Below are positions 25,706 to 33,876 of a stretch of DNA of 56,188 nt, in pieces. A program made the position numbers and the translations under genes. The stretch is from an uncultured Pseudoxanthomonas sp. (lineage in GTDB: Bacteria > Pseudomonadota > Gammaproteobacteria > Xanthomonadales > Xanthomonadaceae). The notes beneath the pieces were generated by a model that was not told where the DNA came from, did no database searches, and was given only the letters and a program-made list of their open reading frames with translations. The DNA is taken from NCBI GenBank assembly GCA_946886405.1, contig CAMPIO010000013.1, positions 1 to 56,188 of the forward strand, read 5' to 3'. Numbering within the stretch: the first letter of the stretch is position 1; every line of letters starts with the position of its first letter.

Positions 25706-27081
25706 GCCATTCGCTGAAGTCCAAGCTATTGATTGCGGTGATGACGCCGCTGGCCCTCGGCTGGACCTGCTGGCTCGGTGGCCAGCATTTCCAGATGACG
25801 CGCCAGCAGCAGGGGCACGACGACCTGTTCCTGCAGGAGGTCAGCGAGCAGATCCTGCTGTCCATGCCGGGCACCCTCGACGCGCTGGACGAAGGTCCGC
25901 GCCTGCAACTGCCCACGCGGGCCAGCACGCCAAGCAAGATGAAGAAGTTCGACACGCTGCGCTACCAGGTATGGATCCTGGGTCGCCGCACGCCGGTGGT
26001 TGCATCGGATGGTGCGCCGATGCAACCGTTGCGCGCGGACTTCAAACCCGGCTTCGTGGTGAGCGAGGTGGCAGGCGAACCGTGGCGTGTCTATGCCGTC
26101 ACCGATGCCACTGGCCGCATCCAGGTGCAGTCGGGCATGTCGCAGTCGGCGATGAAAGCCGAGCTGGCGCATTGGGTGAAGATCAGCCTGTGGAGCGGCA
26201 TCGGCATTCTACTCGTGCTCGGGGCCATCGTAGGCCTGGCCATCCACTGGAGCCTGCGACCGATGAACCGCCTGCGCCGCGAGATGGCGCAGCGCGAACC
26301 TCACGACCTTGCCCCCCTGCCCGCCTCCGGGCTGCCGCGCGAGATCCGGCCGCTCGTGGATTCATTCAATCAGCTGCTCGAACGCCTGTCGGAAGCGATG
26401 CGCGGCGAGCGCCAGTTCCTTGCCGATGCGGCACACGAGTTGCGAACCCCGCTGGCCGCCCTGTTGACGCAGACGCAGGTCGCCATGCGCGCCGGCAGCC
26501 AGGCGGATGCACAGGCCGCGTTGGCGCAACTGGCGCATGGCATCCAGCGCACCTCCCGTCTCGCGCAGCAGCTTCTGGATTCTGCGCGCGTCGATGCCTC
26601 GCCCCTGCGTGAAGATCGTCCGGTCGTTGCGCTGCCGGACGTGCTGACGATGGTCGCGCGCGAGTTCGAATCGATGGCGTCCCGCCGCCGGCAGACGCTG
26701 GCGATCCATGCCGAGCCCGCCAGCGTGCTGGGAGACCTCGACGACCTGGGTATCCTGGTCCGCAACCTGCTGGACAACGCCATCCGCTACAGCGGCGAAA
26801 GCGCACGCATCGAGATCGCGTGCGGTACCGATGCAGAAGGCGCGACCGCCTGGCTGATCGTGCGCGACAACGGTCCGGGCGTGCCCGTGGACGAACGCGA
26901 ACGCATTTTCGAGCGCTTCTTTCGCGGCAGCCAGGGCAATGGCGAACGCGGCAGCGGGATCGGACTGTCGCTGGTGGAACGCATCGCCCGCGCGCACGAC
27001 GCCACCCTCGCCGTGAGTGATGGCATCGCGGGACGCGGATTCGGCTGCCGCGTGGCGTTCCACGCGACGTTGGACGCCTGA
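25702..27081 (+). CDS. Sensor histidine kinase (QseC/PmrB-like)
   Basis: This is an inner-membrane kinase of 459 residues. TM1 is at about residues 8-26 and TM2 at about 160-182, flanking a periplasmic sensor loop of about 130 residues without a recognised ligand motif. A short HAMP-like linker follows. The DHp helix carries the phospho-acceptor H245 in ADAAHELRTPLAAL. The ATPase domain has the N box NLLDNAIRYSG, G1 DNGPGVP, F box FERFFRG and G2 GSGIGLSLV. It pairs with the upstream response regulator, with an ATGA overlap. The hairpin at 27089-27112 probably ends the operon. Confidence 0.92.
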   Translation: MSHSLKSKLLIAVMTPLALGWTCWLGGQHFQMTRQQQGHDDLFLQEVSEQILLSMPGTLDALDEGPRLQLPTRASTPSKMKKFDTLRYQVWILGRRTPVVASDGAPMQPLRADFKPGFVVSEVAGEPWRVYAVTDATGRIQVQSGMSQSAMKAELAHWVKISLWSGIGILLVLGAIVGLAIHWSLRPMNRLRREMAQREPHDLAPLPASGLPREIRPLVDSFNQLLERLSEAMRGERQFLADAAHELRTPLAALLTQTQVAMRAGSQADAQAALAQLAHGIQRTSRLAQQLLDSARVDASPLREDRPVVALPDVLTMVAREFESMASRRRQTLAIHAEPASVLGDLDDLGILVRNLLDNAIRYSGESARIEIACGTDAEGATAWLIVRDNGPGVPVDERERIFERFFRGSQGNGERGSGIGLSLVERIARAHDATLAVSDGIAGRGFGCRVAFHATLDA

Positions 27082-27088
27082 GAGTCAG

Positions 27089-27112
27089 GGCGCGGCGATC
27101 ACTCGTCGCGCC
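27089..27112. terminator. Hairpin between convergent kinase and MBL-hydrolase genes
   Basis: A 10-bp stem with one G-U pair (GGCGCGGCGA / TCGTCGCGCC) and a TCAC loop starts 7 bases after the kinase stop and overlaps the end of the MBL gene. No T-tract is present on either side, so terminator activity is uncertain. Confidence 0.4.
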
Positions 27113-28220
27113 ACCAGGGCTGCGTGTCGCCGGTCCTTGCAATGGTCAGCGGCTCGCCGATCACCGGCGTGACGATGTCCACGTTCGCCTGCTTCGACAA
27201 CGTGTACAGCCTTTCCATCGGCTCGCTCCAGCCATGGAAGGCGAGGTCGAACGTGCTGTTGTGGATGGGCACCAGCGAACGGCCGCCCAGATCGCGATGT
27301 GCCTGCAGCGTCTGCTCGGGCAGCATGTGGACATCCTGCCAGCGCCGGTCGTAGGCACCGCACTCAAGCAGGGTCAGATCGAACGGACCAAGACGCTCGC
27401 CGATGGCACGGAAGCCATCGAAGTAACCGGTGTCGCCGCTGAAGAACACCTTCAGTCCGTCCGCCTGGATCACCCAGGAGGCCCACAACGTGGCGTTTCG
27501 GTCGAACAGCGTGCGCCCCGAGAAGTGCTGCGACGGCGTTGCCGTGAAACGCACCCCCTGCAGCTCCACCTCGTCCCACCAATCCATCTGTCGTACCTTG
27601 TCGCGCGGTACGCCCCATCGGACCAGCCGATCGCCCACGCCAAGCGGCGTGAGGAAGACATCGGTCTTTGCCGCCAGCGCCCGTACCGTGTCGCGATCCA
27701 GGTGATCGTAATGATCGTGCGACAACACGACAGCGGACAGCGGCGGCAATTCGTCCAGGGTGATCGGTGGCGCATGGAAGCGCTTGGGCCCCGCCCACTG
27801 CACGGGCGAAGCGCGTTCGGAGAACACCGGATCGGTCAGCCAGAAGCGCCCATCGAGTTTCAACAGGACGGTCGAATGCCCCAGCCGGTACAGCGTGCCG
27901 TCCGCCGCGTCGTCCAGCTGCGCACGGGACAGCGACTGCATCGGAATGGTACCGGTCGGCACGGTGCCGGCCGGCTTGCCGCCGACCAGGAAATCCCACC
28001 AGAGCCTGCTGGTCTCGCGCCAGCCCAACGGACGCGGTTTGCGTTCGTTCTGGAAACCATCCTCCCCGAACTGCGGCGACTGCGGATACGACAACGTGCT
28101 GCAACCGGATACGCCGGCATAGGCGAACGCGGTCGCCGACATGCATGTGGCGGCCGCGATCCGCTTCAGCCGCCTCCGGCGTGGCGGCGACACCTTCGAT
28201 ACTGCCGATGCCTCACTCAT
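27099..28220 (-). CDS. MBL-fold metallo-hydrolase (RomA / NAPE-PLD-like)
   Basis: This 373-residue metallo-beta-lactamase-fold protein has an N-terminal basic stretch and a hydrophobic segment with a possible lipobox (VSGC, residues 37-40). Metal ligands are in SHDHYDHLD, in the TPSQHFSGR segment and in FFSGDTGYFDGF, with a final histidine in VPIHNSTFDL. The NHPWWDF-like region near residue 70-78 (SRLWWDFLVGG) and the spacing match the RomA/NAPE-PLD branch, which acts on phospholipid-like substrates. The substrate here is unknown. It overlaps the GNAT gene by 8 bases and is the last gene of the mipA operon, so it probably serves the envelope. Confidence 0.87.
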   Translation of the reverse strand: MSEASAVSKVSPPRRRRLKRIAAATCMSATAFAYAGVSGCSTLSYPQSPQFGEDGFQNERKPRPLGWRETSRLWWDFLVGGKPAGTVPTGTIPMQSLSRAQLDDAADGTLYRLGHSTVLLKLDGRFWLTDPVFSERASPVQWAGPKRFHAPPITLDELPPLSAVVLSHDHYDHLDRDTVRALAAKTDVFLTPLGVGDRLVRWGVPRDKVRQMDWWDEVELQGVRFTATPSQHFSGRTLFDRNATLWASWVIQADGLKVFFSGDTGYFDGFRAIGERLGPFDLTLLECGAYDRRWQDVHMLPEQTLQAHRDLGGRSLVPIHNSTFDLAFHGWSEPMERLYTLSKQANVDIVTPVIGEPLTIARTGDTQPWWRDE

Positions 28221-28794
28221 CCTCGCCGCTCCTCAACGTGGGGAATACGTACTGGATCATCGTTGCCGCACCGGCCTGGCCGGGCAACGCCACCTGTGCA
28301 CCGCCCTGTCCCACGGGCACCTGCCAGCGCAGGTCGACGCAGCCCAGGTCCGATGCCGTGCGACGCGCTTCCGAGAGCAGACGGGCGGCGATGTCCGAAG
28401 GGCGCGCACTGGCCGGCACGAAGAGGACCTCCAGATTGAGGTAATACGCGCGCTCGATCATCGAGAATCCCACCGTGGCGAAGGCGTAACCGGCTGGCTC
28501 CCGATCGCGTTCCGCGATCCAGGCCCATGCACGCAGCGGCGGTTCGAACAGCGCTTCCATCAGTTCGAGCACACCGGCGCCTGATCGCGTGCCGGACGTT
28601 TCCGGCAACTCCGCCATCTGCTGATCGCACAGGTGCATCAGTACGGCGGCATGCGCGCGGGTGACGCGGCGGATGTCGATGAGGCTATCGACGGATGCGC
28701 GGGCCCACGCAGGCTCTTCGGGAGCCGGCAGACCGGCCATGGGGGTCGGGCGAAACGGCGGCGTCAACACAGCGCGGGAAAGTTGGGCGTTCAT
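28213..28794 (-). CDS. GNAT-family N-acetyltransferase
   Basis: This is a 193-residue protein with a single GNAT domain. The middle part WAWIAERDREPAGYAFATVGFS matches the beta4 region, followed by YYLNLEVLFVPASARPSDIAARLLSEARRTASDLGC, which resembles motif A and the acetyl-CoA-binding helix. The last third, VDLRWQVPVGQ, completes the fold. The ATG at 28794 has GGAG six bases upstream; an in-frame ATG at 28806 is an alternative. It lies between mipA and the MBL hydrolase, overlapping the latter. The acetylated substrate is not inferable. Confidence 0.82.
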   Translation of the reverse strand: MNAQLSRAVLTPPFRPTPMAGLPAPEEPAWARASVDSLIDIRRVTRAHAAVLMHLCDQQMAELPETSGTRSGAGVLELMEALFEPPLRAWAWIAERDREPAGYAFATVGFSMIERAYYLNLEVLFVPASARPSDIAARLLSEARRTASDLGCVDLRWQVPVGQGGAQVALPGQAGAATMIQYVFPTLRSGEDE

Positions 28795-28823
28795 GGGGAA
28801 CTCCATGGGTAGGGGAGCGGTGT

Positions 28824-29630
28824 TCAGAATCCGCGCGAGATGCCGACGAACAGCGACGTACTGCGATCCTTGCCCGCCTCGACCAGCGGGCTGTCCTGCA
28901 ACGCGTCGGGCAACGCGCGGTATTCCACGTTGCCCATCAGTGCCCACCGCTTGGCGAAGGGATGGATCAGCGTCAGGCTGGCGCGCGGTACCGTGGCGGC
29001 GCCGGGACGGTACGCCACCACGCCGCGTGCGACTTCTTCGTCGAGGATGCCGTAGTAGTAGTCGGCCATGTCGGCCGACAGGCGCACCGCGCCGACCGAA
29101 GGCACCAGCGTCGTGCGGCCGAGCGTCAGCGGGTAGCTGTAGTCGAGGGCTACCGCATACCCGTCGCTGGTGCCGGTCACGTCGACCCGCGCATCCAGGT
29201 CGAGTTTGCCACCGACACCCTTCCAGCTCGCACCGACGCCGACATCGACACTGTCGTCGCGGTCGGAGAGCAGGCGACGATCCACGCCGCGTCGCGCCAG
29301 CTCGGCTACACCGAAATCATCGGCATCCAGTCCGTCCAGCCGTCCGGCGATGAAGGTCCGCAGTTCGAAGCGCTCGTCGGTATAGGCGCGATATCCCAGC
29401 GCAGCGCCGCGCAGATAGAAGCGTTCGCCGTCGTAGGCGATGTTGGGATACAGGCGCGTGCGCGTGCCCTCGCCCGCATATTCGCTGTCACGGTGGACGA
29501 CGGCGACACCGGCACTCCAGCGCGACGGCAACTGGTCCTGCGCCTTGGCATCGGTACGCTCGACGACCTGGGCGAACGCGGAAAACGGCAACAGCAGCAA
29601 CAGCGGTGTGCAGGCACGCAGCAGACTCAT
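28824..29630 (-). CDS. MipA/OmpV family outer-membrane protein
   Basis: This is a 268-residue protein with a signal peptide (residues 1-20, AFAQ) followed by a beta-barrel of the MipA/OmpV family. Markers are RWSAGVAVVHRDSEYAG at the mature N-terminus, LYPNIAYDGERFYLRG, and the C-terminal SLFVGISRGF ending in Phe. E. coli MipA scaffolds murein hydrolase with synthase, and OmpV-type proteins respond to envelope stress or salinity. It is first in the mipA-GNAT-MBL operon, facing the two-component operon. Its promoter carries the same TTAA-repeat box as the regulator gene, which makes it the likely target of that system. Confidence 0.9.
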   Translation of the reverse strand: MSLLRACTPLLLLLPFSAFAQVVERTDAKAQDQLPSRWSAGVAVVHRDSEYAGEGTRTRLYPNIAYDGERFYLRGAALGYRAYTDERFELRTFIAGRLDGLDADDFGVAELARRGVDRRLLSDRDDSVDVGVGASWKGVGGKLDLDARVDVTGTSDGYAVALDYSYPLTLGRTTLVPSVGAVRLSADMADYYYGILDEEVARGVVAYRPGAATVPRASLTLIHPFAKRWALMGNVEYRALPDALQDSPLVEAGKDRSTSLFVGISRGF

Positions 29631-29672
29631 GGAAACCTCGGCGGTGGGGGGGCCGGATTGCCCGGCCCACCC

Positions 29673-29705
29673 ATGTTCGCGCGCGCTCTTTAAGAACTCC
29701 TTAAG
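29673..29705 (-). promoter_or_regulatory. Regulator box and -10 of the mipA operon
   Basis: On the minus strand CTTAAG (29705-29700), N5, CTTAAA (29694-29689), then ten bases, then GAACAT (29678-29673). This is a direct repeat of NTTAAN with 11-bp periodicity placed over the -35 position, the same geometry as the promoter at 24979-25011. Confidence 0.65.
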
Positions 29706-29723
29706 TCACCGCTGCATCGCATC

Positions 29724-30431
29724 TCATTGCATCCGCGGAAGGTCGAACACCAGCACTTCGGCCCCGATGCCGCGCTCGATGCTGACCAGCGGTTCCGCGT
29801 CATACAACAGCGCATCACCTGCTTTCAGAGCCTGCCCGTTGACGGTCACTTCGCCACGTGCCACGTGCACGTATCCGAGTCGACCATCGGCCAGCCGAAG
29901 CTCGCCCTTCTCGCTGCCATCGAACAGGCCCGCATACATGCGCGCGTCCTGATGGATGCTTACCGAACCATCAGCGCCATCGGGACTGACCACCAGGCGC
30001 AGGCGGCCCTGCTTTTCGCTGGCCGGGAAGGACTTTTCCGCGTAGGAAGGCTGCACGCCCTGGCGATCGGGAATGATCCAGATCTGCAGGAAATGCGTGG
30101 CGCCGGACGCGTTGTAGTTGAACTCGGAATGCTGCACCCCGGTGCCCGCACTCATGCGCTGCACGTCGCCGGGCACGATGCTGGAGCTGTTGCCCATCGA
30201 GTCCTTGTGGCCCAACGCACCTTCCAGCACGTAGCTGATGATCTCCATGTCGCGATGGCCGTGCTCGCCGAAACCGCGGCCGGCGGCGACGCGGTCCTCG
30301 TTGATCACGCGCAGCGGGCCCCAGTGCACGTGCTTGTCATCGAAGTAGCCGGCGAAGGAGAAGCTGTGCCACGAATCCAGCCAGCCGTGATTGGCATGGC
30401 CGCGGGCCTCAGCAGGACGCAGGGTGATCAT
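29724..30431 (-). CDS. Pirin family protein (YhhW-like)
   Basis: This bicupin protein of 235 residues is closely similar in layout to E. coli YhhW, which has quercetinase activity in vitro. The N-terminus reads ARGHANHGWLDSWHSFSFAGY, which is characteristic. Metal ligands fall at H57, H59, H101 and E103 (GEHGHRDME and TGVQHSEF), the standard pirin set. The C-terminal cupin half has no metal site, as usual. Physiological substrate is unknown. It stands alone, preceded by an AT-rich patch that probably contains its promoter and regulator site. Confidence 0.92.
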   Translation of the reverse strand: MITLRPAEARGHANHGWLDSWHSFSFAGYFDDKHVHWGPLRVINEDRVAAGRGFGEHGHRDMEIISYVLEGALGHKDSMGNSSSIVPGDVQRMSAGTGVQHSEFNYNASGATHFLQIWIIPDRQGVQPSYAEKSFPASEKQGRLRLVVSPDGADGSVSIHQDARMYAGLFDGSEKGELRLADGRLGYVHVARGEVTVNGQALKAGDALLYDAEPLVSIERGIGAEVLVFDLPRMQ

Positions 30432-30473
30432 GGCGCGGAACTCCTTGAGTGGTGGGATGGGTGCGGATCTTGA

Positions 30474-30540
30474 TCCTAATCAAAAATGGAATAAATGCAG
30501 TCTGTTCCAATTGATTGTTTCATTTATGAGTCTAATTGAG
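30474..30540. promoter_or_regulatory. AT-rich intergenic patch upstream of the pirin gene
   Basis: This stretch is far more AT-rich than its surroundings and holds an inverted repeat ATAAATG (30491-30497) / CATTTAT (30521-30527) with a 23-base spacer. It lies in the 293-bp region between the pirin gene and fdxA; the remaining part (30541-30724) shows no gene. No matching -35/-10 pair is convincing. Confidence 0.4.
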
Positions 30541-30724
30541 CTCGGAACCCGCAATGCCGCTGGCGGATGAAGCGGCTCCCGACACACCCCAAGGCATACA
30601 GAGTGCGGGCTGCGTCATTGCGTCGCGATGAAGTACCACGCCACGGCGGGCGCAAGCGGGCGTGCGCGCCACGACGCGCCGGCTGCATTAAACTTGCGAG
30701 GTTTCCGTTAGAGCCTTCGTCTTC

Positions 30725-31048
30725 ATGCCCTTCGTCGTCACCGAAAACTGCATCAAGTGCAAGTACACCGACTGCGTGGAGGTCTGTCCCGTGGACTGCT
30801 TCCACGAGGGGCCGAACTTCCTGGTGATCGATCCGGACGAATGCATCGACTGCACGCTGTGCGAGCCGGAATGCCCCATCAACGCCATCTATCCCGAGGA
30901 CGACGTGCCTGCCGGACAGGAAGGCTATGTGGCGCTGAACGCCGAACTGTCCCGCGCATGGCCGGTGATCACCACCCGCAAGGAACCGCTGCCGGACGCG
31001 AAGGAGTGGGAAGGCAAGCCCGGCAAGTTGCCGTTGCTCGAGCGCTGA
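30725..31048 (+). CDS. fdxA: Seven-iron ferredoxin FdxA
   Basis: This is a 107-residue soluble electron carrier with one 3Fe-4S and one 4Fe-4S cluster. The 3Fe-4S ligands are C9, C17 and C50; the 4Fe-4S ligands are C21, C40, C43 and C46 (CIDCTLC). C12 and C25 are extra cysteines often seen in this family. The C-terminal extension [20 protein letters not shown] is typical of Azotobacter-type FdI/FdxA. It converges on the BamC-like gene, and a strong shared terminator separates them. Confidence 0.96.
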   Translation: MPFVVTENCIKCKYTDCVEVCPVDCFHEGPNFLVIDPDECIDCTLCEPECPINAIYPEDDVPAGQEGYVALNAELSRAWPVITTRKEPLPDAKEWEGKPGKLPLLER

Positions 31049-31066
31049 ACGCGACGTGACGTCTTC

Positions 31067-31102
31067 CATGAAAAAGGGCGCCTTGCGGCGCCCTTTTTCA
31101 TG
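31067..31102. terminator. Bidirectional Rho-independent terminator between fdxA and the BamC-like gene
   Basis: A perfect 16-bp inverted repeat with a TTGC loop has AAAAA before the GC core and TTTTT after it, so it works in both directions. It lies 18 bases after the fdxA stop and 16 bases after the stop of the minus-strand lipoprotein gene. Confidence 0.93.
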
Positions 31103-31118
31103 TTCCTGCTGCGTGCGA

Positions 31119-31607
31119 TCAACCGCCCAGCTTGGCCTTCAATGCCGCCAGCAGCTTGGTCGCCGCCAGCGATGTCGCCGGCAGGCCGCGCGGGTCGACC
31201 GCCGACACATAGGCGCCCGCCTCTACCGCCGACACGCGCACCAGGAAGCTCGCACCTTCGTAGCTCACGTCATAGGTACCCAGCAGCTGTGCGCGGCTGG
31301 CGATGGTCACGCCCTCGACGCCGGCCAGCGCCTCGCCCACGCGCGCGAACGCGTCGTCGCGGGAACCGGCCACGCTGAACCCGCCTGCCGTCGGTGCGGC
31401 CGTCGAGGCGCCCTGGCTGGCTGCAGGCACCTGCATCGCACCGCTGGTGTTGGGCAGGTTGAGGTCCGGCGGAACTTCCAGCGGACGCGCCTCCGGGGCA
31501 AGCGCATAGTCGCCACGCGCACCCTTCTTGAACCACGAGCAGCCGGCGACGGACACGACCAGCAGCACGAGGGCAAGCGGACGCACGAGGGAAGACGAAA
31601 GACGCAT
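31119..31607 (-). CDS. Short BamC/NlpB-like lipoprotein
   Basis: This 162-residue lipoprotein has lipobox VAGC at residues 20-23 (VSVAGCSWF). The next part, DYALAPEARPLEVPPDLNLP, matches the unstructured N-terminal segment of BamC that lies along BamD in the barrel assembly machine. About 90 residues then form one helix-grip-like domain (DDAFARVGEALAGVEGVTIASRA, YDVSYEGASFLVRV). E. coli BamC is about twice as long, with two such domains. Its place 15 bases after dapA is the same as E. coli nlpB (dapX), supporting homology. AGGAG precedes the ATG. Not fully certain because overall similarity is low. Confidence 0.7.
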   Translation of the reverse strand: MRLSSSLVRPLALVLLVVSVAGCSWFKKGARGDYALAPEARPLEVPPDLNLPNTSGAMQVPAASQGASTAAPTAGGFSVAGSRDDAFARVGEALAGVEGVTIASRAQLLGTYDVSYEGASFLVRVSAVEAGAYVSAVDPRGLPATSLAATKLLAALKAKLGG

Positions 31608-31622
31608 GAAATTCTCCTGGGT

Positions 31623-32531
31623 TCAGGCCGCGAGGATATCGCGGTTGGATTGTGCTTCCAGCGCCTGCGCCACGGCGGCGAGACGATCGGCGGTGTCGGT
31701 ATGGGCGGCGGACAGCGCGAGCAGCGGAAGGCGCAGGCCATGACCGAAACCTGCGCGCTGCAGCAGCGCCTTCACCGGAATGGGATTGGATTCCACGCCA
31801 AGGAAGCCGTAGATCTCCTGCAACTGCGCGTCCAGCACGGCGACGGAGGCGGCATCGCCCGCCCGCGCCAGGTCGCACAGGCGACGGAACGTGCGCGGCA
31901 ACGCGTTCGAGCCTACCGAGATCAGGCCGTCCGCGCCCGCCAGCAGGGCACGCGCTGCGGTCGGATCGTCGCCACTGAGGATGGCGAAGTCCGGCGTGCG
32001 CAGCGCCAGCAGCGCGGACATGCGCTCGGGCTCGGACCGCGCTTCCTTGATGCCGACGATGTTCGGATGATCGACGAGTTCCGCCACCGTTTCCGGCAAC
32101 AGGTCGCAGCCGGTACGACCCGGCACGTTGTAGAGCACGACCGGCAAGCCGCCCTGGTCGGCGACAGCGCGGTAGTGCGCCAGCAGGCCGGCCTGGGTCG
32201 GCCGCACGTAGGGCGGCGTGACGACAAGCGCGAGCTGCGCACCGCCTGCCGCGGCGCGACGGGTGGTGGCGATGGTCTTCGCGGTGTTCATCTGGCCGGT
32301 GCCGGCGAGCACCGGAACGCGGCCGCGCACGTGTTCCACGGCGATGCGCAGCACGGTGTCGTACTCGTCGTCGGACAGCGCCGCGGCTTCCCCGGTCGAG
32401 CCCGCCACCACCACGCCCTGCGTGCCGCCATCGAGCTGCTGTTTCAGCAGCGCGCGCCAGGCGTGCAGGTCGAGTTCGCCCGACGCCAGGAACGGCGTGG
32501 CCAATGCGGTGATGCTGCCGGAAAGGTGCAA
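31623..32531 (-). CDS. dapA: 4-hydroxy-tetrahydrodipicolinate synthase
   Basis: This 302-residue enzyme condenses pyruvate with aspartate semialdehyde in lysine and diaminopimelate synthesis. The Schiff-base lysine is K162 (IVGIKEA), the proton relay includes Y134 and T46, and the substrate-binding arginine is R139 ([11 protein letters not shown]). The start is taken as the TTG at 32531, giving [14 protein letters not shown], because the family begins here; an in-frame extension reaching 32765 encodes unrelated sequence antisense to gcvR. The BamC-like gene follows and gcvR diverges. Confidence 0.95.
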   Translation of the reverse strand: MHLSGSITALATPFLASGELDLHAWRALLKQQLDGGTQGVVVAGSTGEAAALSDDEYDTVLRIAVEHVRGRVPVLAGTGQMNTAKTIATTRRAAAGGAQLALVVTPPYVRPTQAGLLAHYRAVADQGGLPVVLYNVPGRTGCDLLPETVAELVDHPNIVGIKEARSEPERMSALLALRTPDFAILSGDDPTAARALLAGADGLISVGSNALPRTFRRLCDLARAGDAASVAVLDAQLQEIYGFLGVESNPIPVKALLQRAGFGHGLRLPLLALSAAHTDTADRLAAVAQALEAQSNRDILAA

Positions 32532-32712
32532 GGTGGAGGCTCTCGGTGGGGATCCGGCGATCCGGTGGCGCCCGTGAGGGCCGTTATCCCGGTCCGCCTG
32601 CAATGTCGGCCGCATGTTACTTGCGGGCTCAAAGGGCGGGCAAGTATGCTGCCTGCGTCGTCGGGCCGCTGCCCGGCCGCCATTCAGCCTGACCGCAACG
32701 CCGGAAGCTCTC

Positions 32713-33273
32713 TTGACCGATTCCACACCCCGGCCTTCGCCGACCGAAAACCACCTCCTGATCACCGCCTACACGACGCATCCGGAATCGCCGCTCCTGT
32801 CGGTGACACGCCGGATCTCGGACAGCGGCTGCAATCTGGTGGACGCCCGGCTGTCCACGGTGGGCCGCGACGTGTCGGTGACGGCGCTCGCGACGGGCTC
32901 GTGGGATGCGGTGGCGAAGCTGGAAGCGATGCTGTCGCGGCTGGAACGCGAAGACGGCCTGAAGCTGGTGTTCTACCGCACCGGCCCGAAGGTGGTCCAG
33001 TCCAACCTGCTGCCTTACATCGTGGAAGTGGTGGCCGCCGACAAGCCGGGCATCCTGTTCCAGCTGGCCGATTTCTTCGACCGCCAGGGCATCACCATCG
33101 AGAACCTCCAGAGCACGCGCTACCGCGCGATGCAGACCGGCGCGGAAATGTTCTCGGCGCAGGTCACCATCGGCGTGCCGGCGAACATGCACATCGCCGC
33201 GCTGCGCGACGATTTCCTCGAATTCTGCGACCATCTGAACCTGGACGCGATCATGGATCCGATGAAGTTCTGA
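32713..33273 (+). CDS. gcvR: GcvR-like regulator with two ACT domains
   Basis: This is a 186-residue protein with two ACT domains: [20 protein letters not shown] at about residues 15-90, and [20 protein letters not shown] with [10 protein letters not shown] at about 95-170. In E. coli GcvR binds GcvA and blocks activation of glycine cleavage genes; it also affects some small-RNA pathways. The TTG at 32713 with GGAAG upstream is the best start; an ATG at 32614 would add unrelated sequence. The prxQ gene starts 2 bases after its stop, so the two are an operon, the order also seen in E. coli (gcvR-bcp). Confidence 0.9.
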   Translation: MTDSTPRPSPTENHLLITAYTTHPESPLLSVTRRISDSGCNLVDARLSTVGRDVSVTALATGSWDAVAKLEAMLSRLEREDGLKLVFYRTGPKVVQSNLLPYIVEVVAADKPGILFQLADFFDRQGITIENLQSTRYRAMQTGAEMFSAQVTIGVPANMHIAALRDDFLEFCDHLNLDAIMDPMKF

Positions 33274-33275
33274 CG

Positions 33276-33761
33276 ATGACGGCGAAAAGCGCGAACGCTC
33301 TGCCAACATCCACATTGAAACTGCCGCTGGCGCTGTCTGGCGGCGATACCGCCACCCTCGCCGACTACGCCGGTTCCTGGCTGGTGCTGTACTTCTATCC
33401 GAAGGACAGTACGCCCGGGTGCACCACCGAGGGCCTGGACTTCAACGCGCTGCTGCCGAAGTTCAGGAAATCGAACGCGACAGTGCTGGGCGTCTCGCGC
33501 GACTCGGTGAAATCTCACGACAACTTCTGCGCCAAGCAGGGATTCAAGTTCCCGCTGGTGAGCGACGCCGACGAAGCGCTGTGCAAGGCCTTCGACGTGA
33601 TCCACGAGAAGAACATGTACGGCCGCAAAGTGCTGGGCGTGGTGCGCAGCACCTTCCTGATCTCGCCCGATGGCCGCATCGCGCAGGAATGGCGCGGCGT
33701 GAAGGTGACCGGCCATGCCGACGCCGTGCTGGACGCGCTGAAGGCCCACCAGGCCCAGTGA
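33276..33761 (+). CDS. bcp: Thioredoxin-dependent peroxiredoxin (PrxQ/Bcp)
   Basis: This 161-residue peroxiredoxin reduces hydroperoxides in the cytoplasm. The peroxidatic cysteine is C49 in YPKDSTPGCTTE. The E. coli Bcp-type resolving cysteine five residues later is absent; instead C85 (HDNFCAKQ) lies 36 residues on, as in the Xanthomonas PrxQ type that forms a C48-C84 disulfide. The conserved R is in GVVRSTFLIS. It follows gcvR by 2 bases. Confidence 0.94.
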   Translation: MTAKSANALPTSTLKLPLALSGGDTATLADYAGSWLVLYFYPKDSTPGCTTEGLDFNALLPKFRKSNATVLGVSRDSVKSHDNFCAKQGFKFPLVSDADEALCKAFDVIHEKNMYGRKVLGVVRSTFLISPDGRIAQEWRGVKVTGHADAVLDALKAHQAQ

Positions 33762-33782
33762 CGAAATCCCCTTCCCTTCCTC

Positions 33783-33814
33783 CCACCATCCCGCGCCGCG
33801 GCGGGTCATGGTGG
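33783..33814 (+). terminator. Hairpin between prxQ and phoH
   Basis: A stem of 7 plus 5 bp with a 2-base bulge (CCACCAT-CCCGC / GCGGG-TC-ATGGTGG) lies 22 bases after the prxQ stop. No T-tract follows, so it is a probable but unproven 3' end of the gcvR-prxQ transcript. Confidence 0.45.
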
Positions 33815-33876
33815 TTCGCTGCTGTCCGCGGAAAAGTCGCCCGTGTTCACACATCTTCCTCGATGAGGTTGCCCGA

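Noticed and set aside
31056..33761. A 901-codon plus-strand open frame ending with the PrxQ sequence
   Set aside because: Most of it is antisense to the BamC-like gene and dapA and has no recognisable protein sequence; only the part from 33276 matches a family. The long frame is a by-product of high GC.
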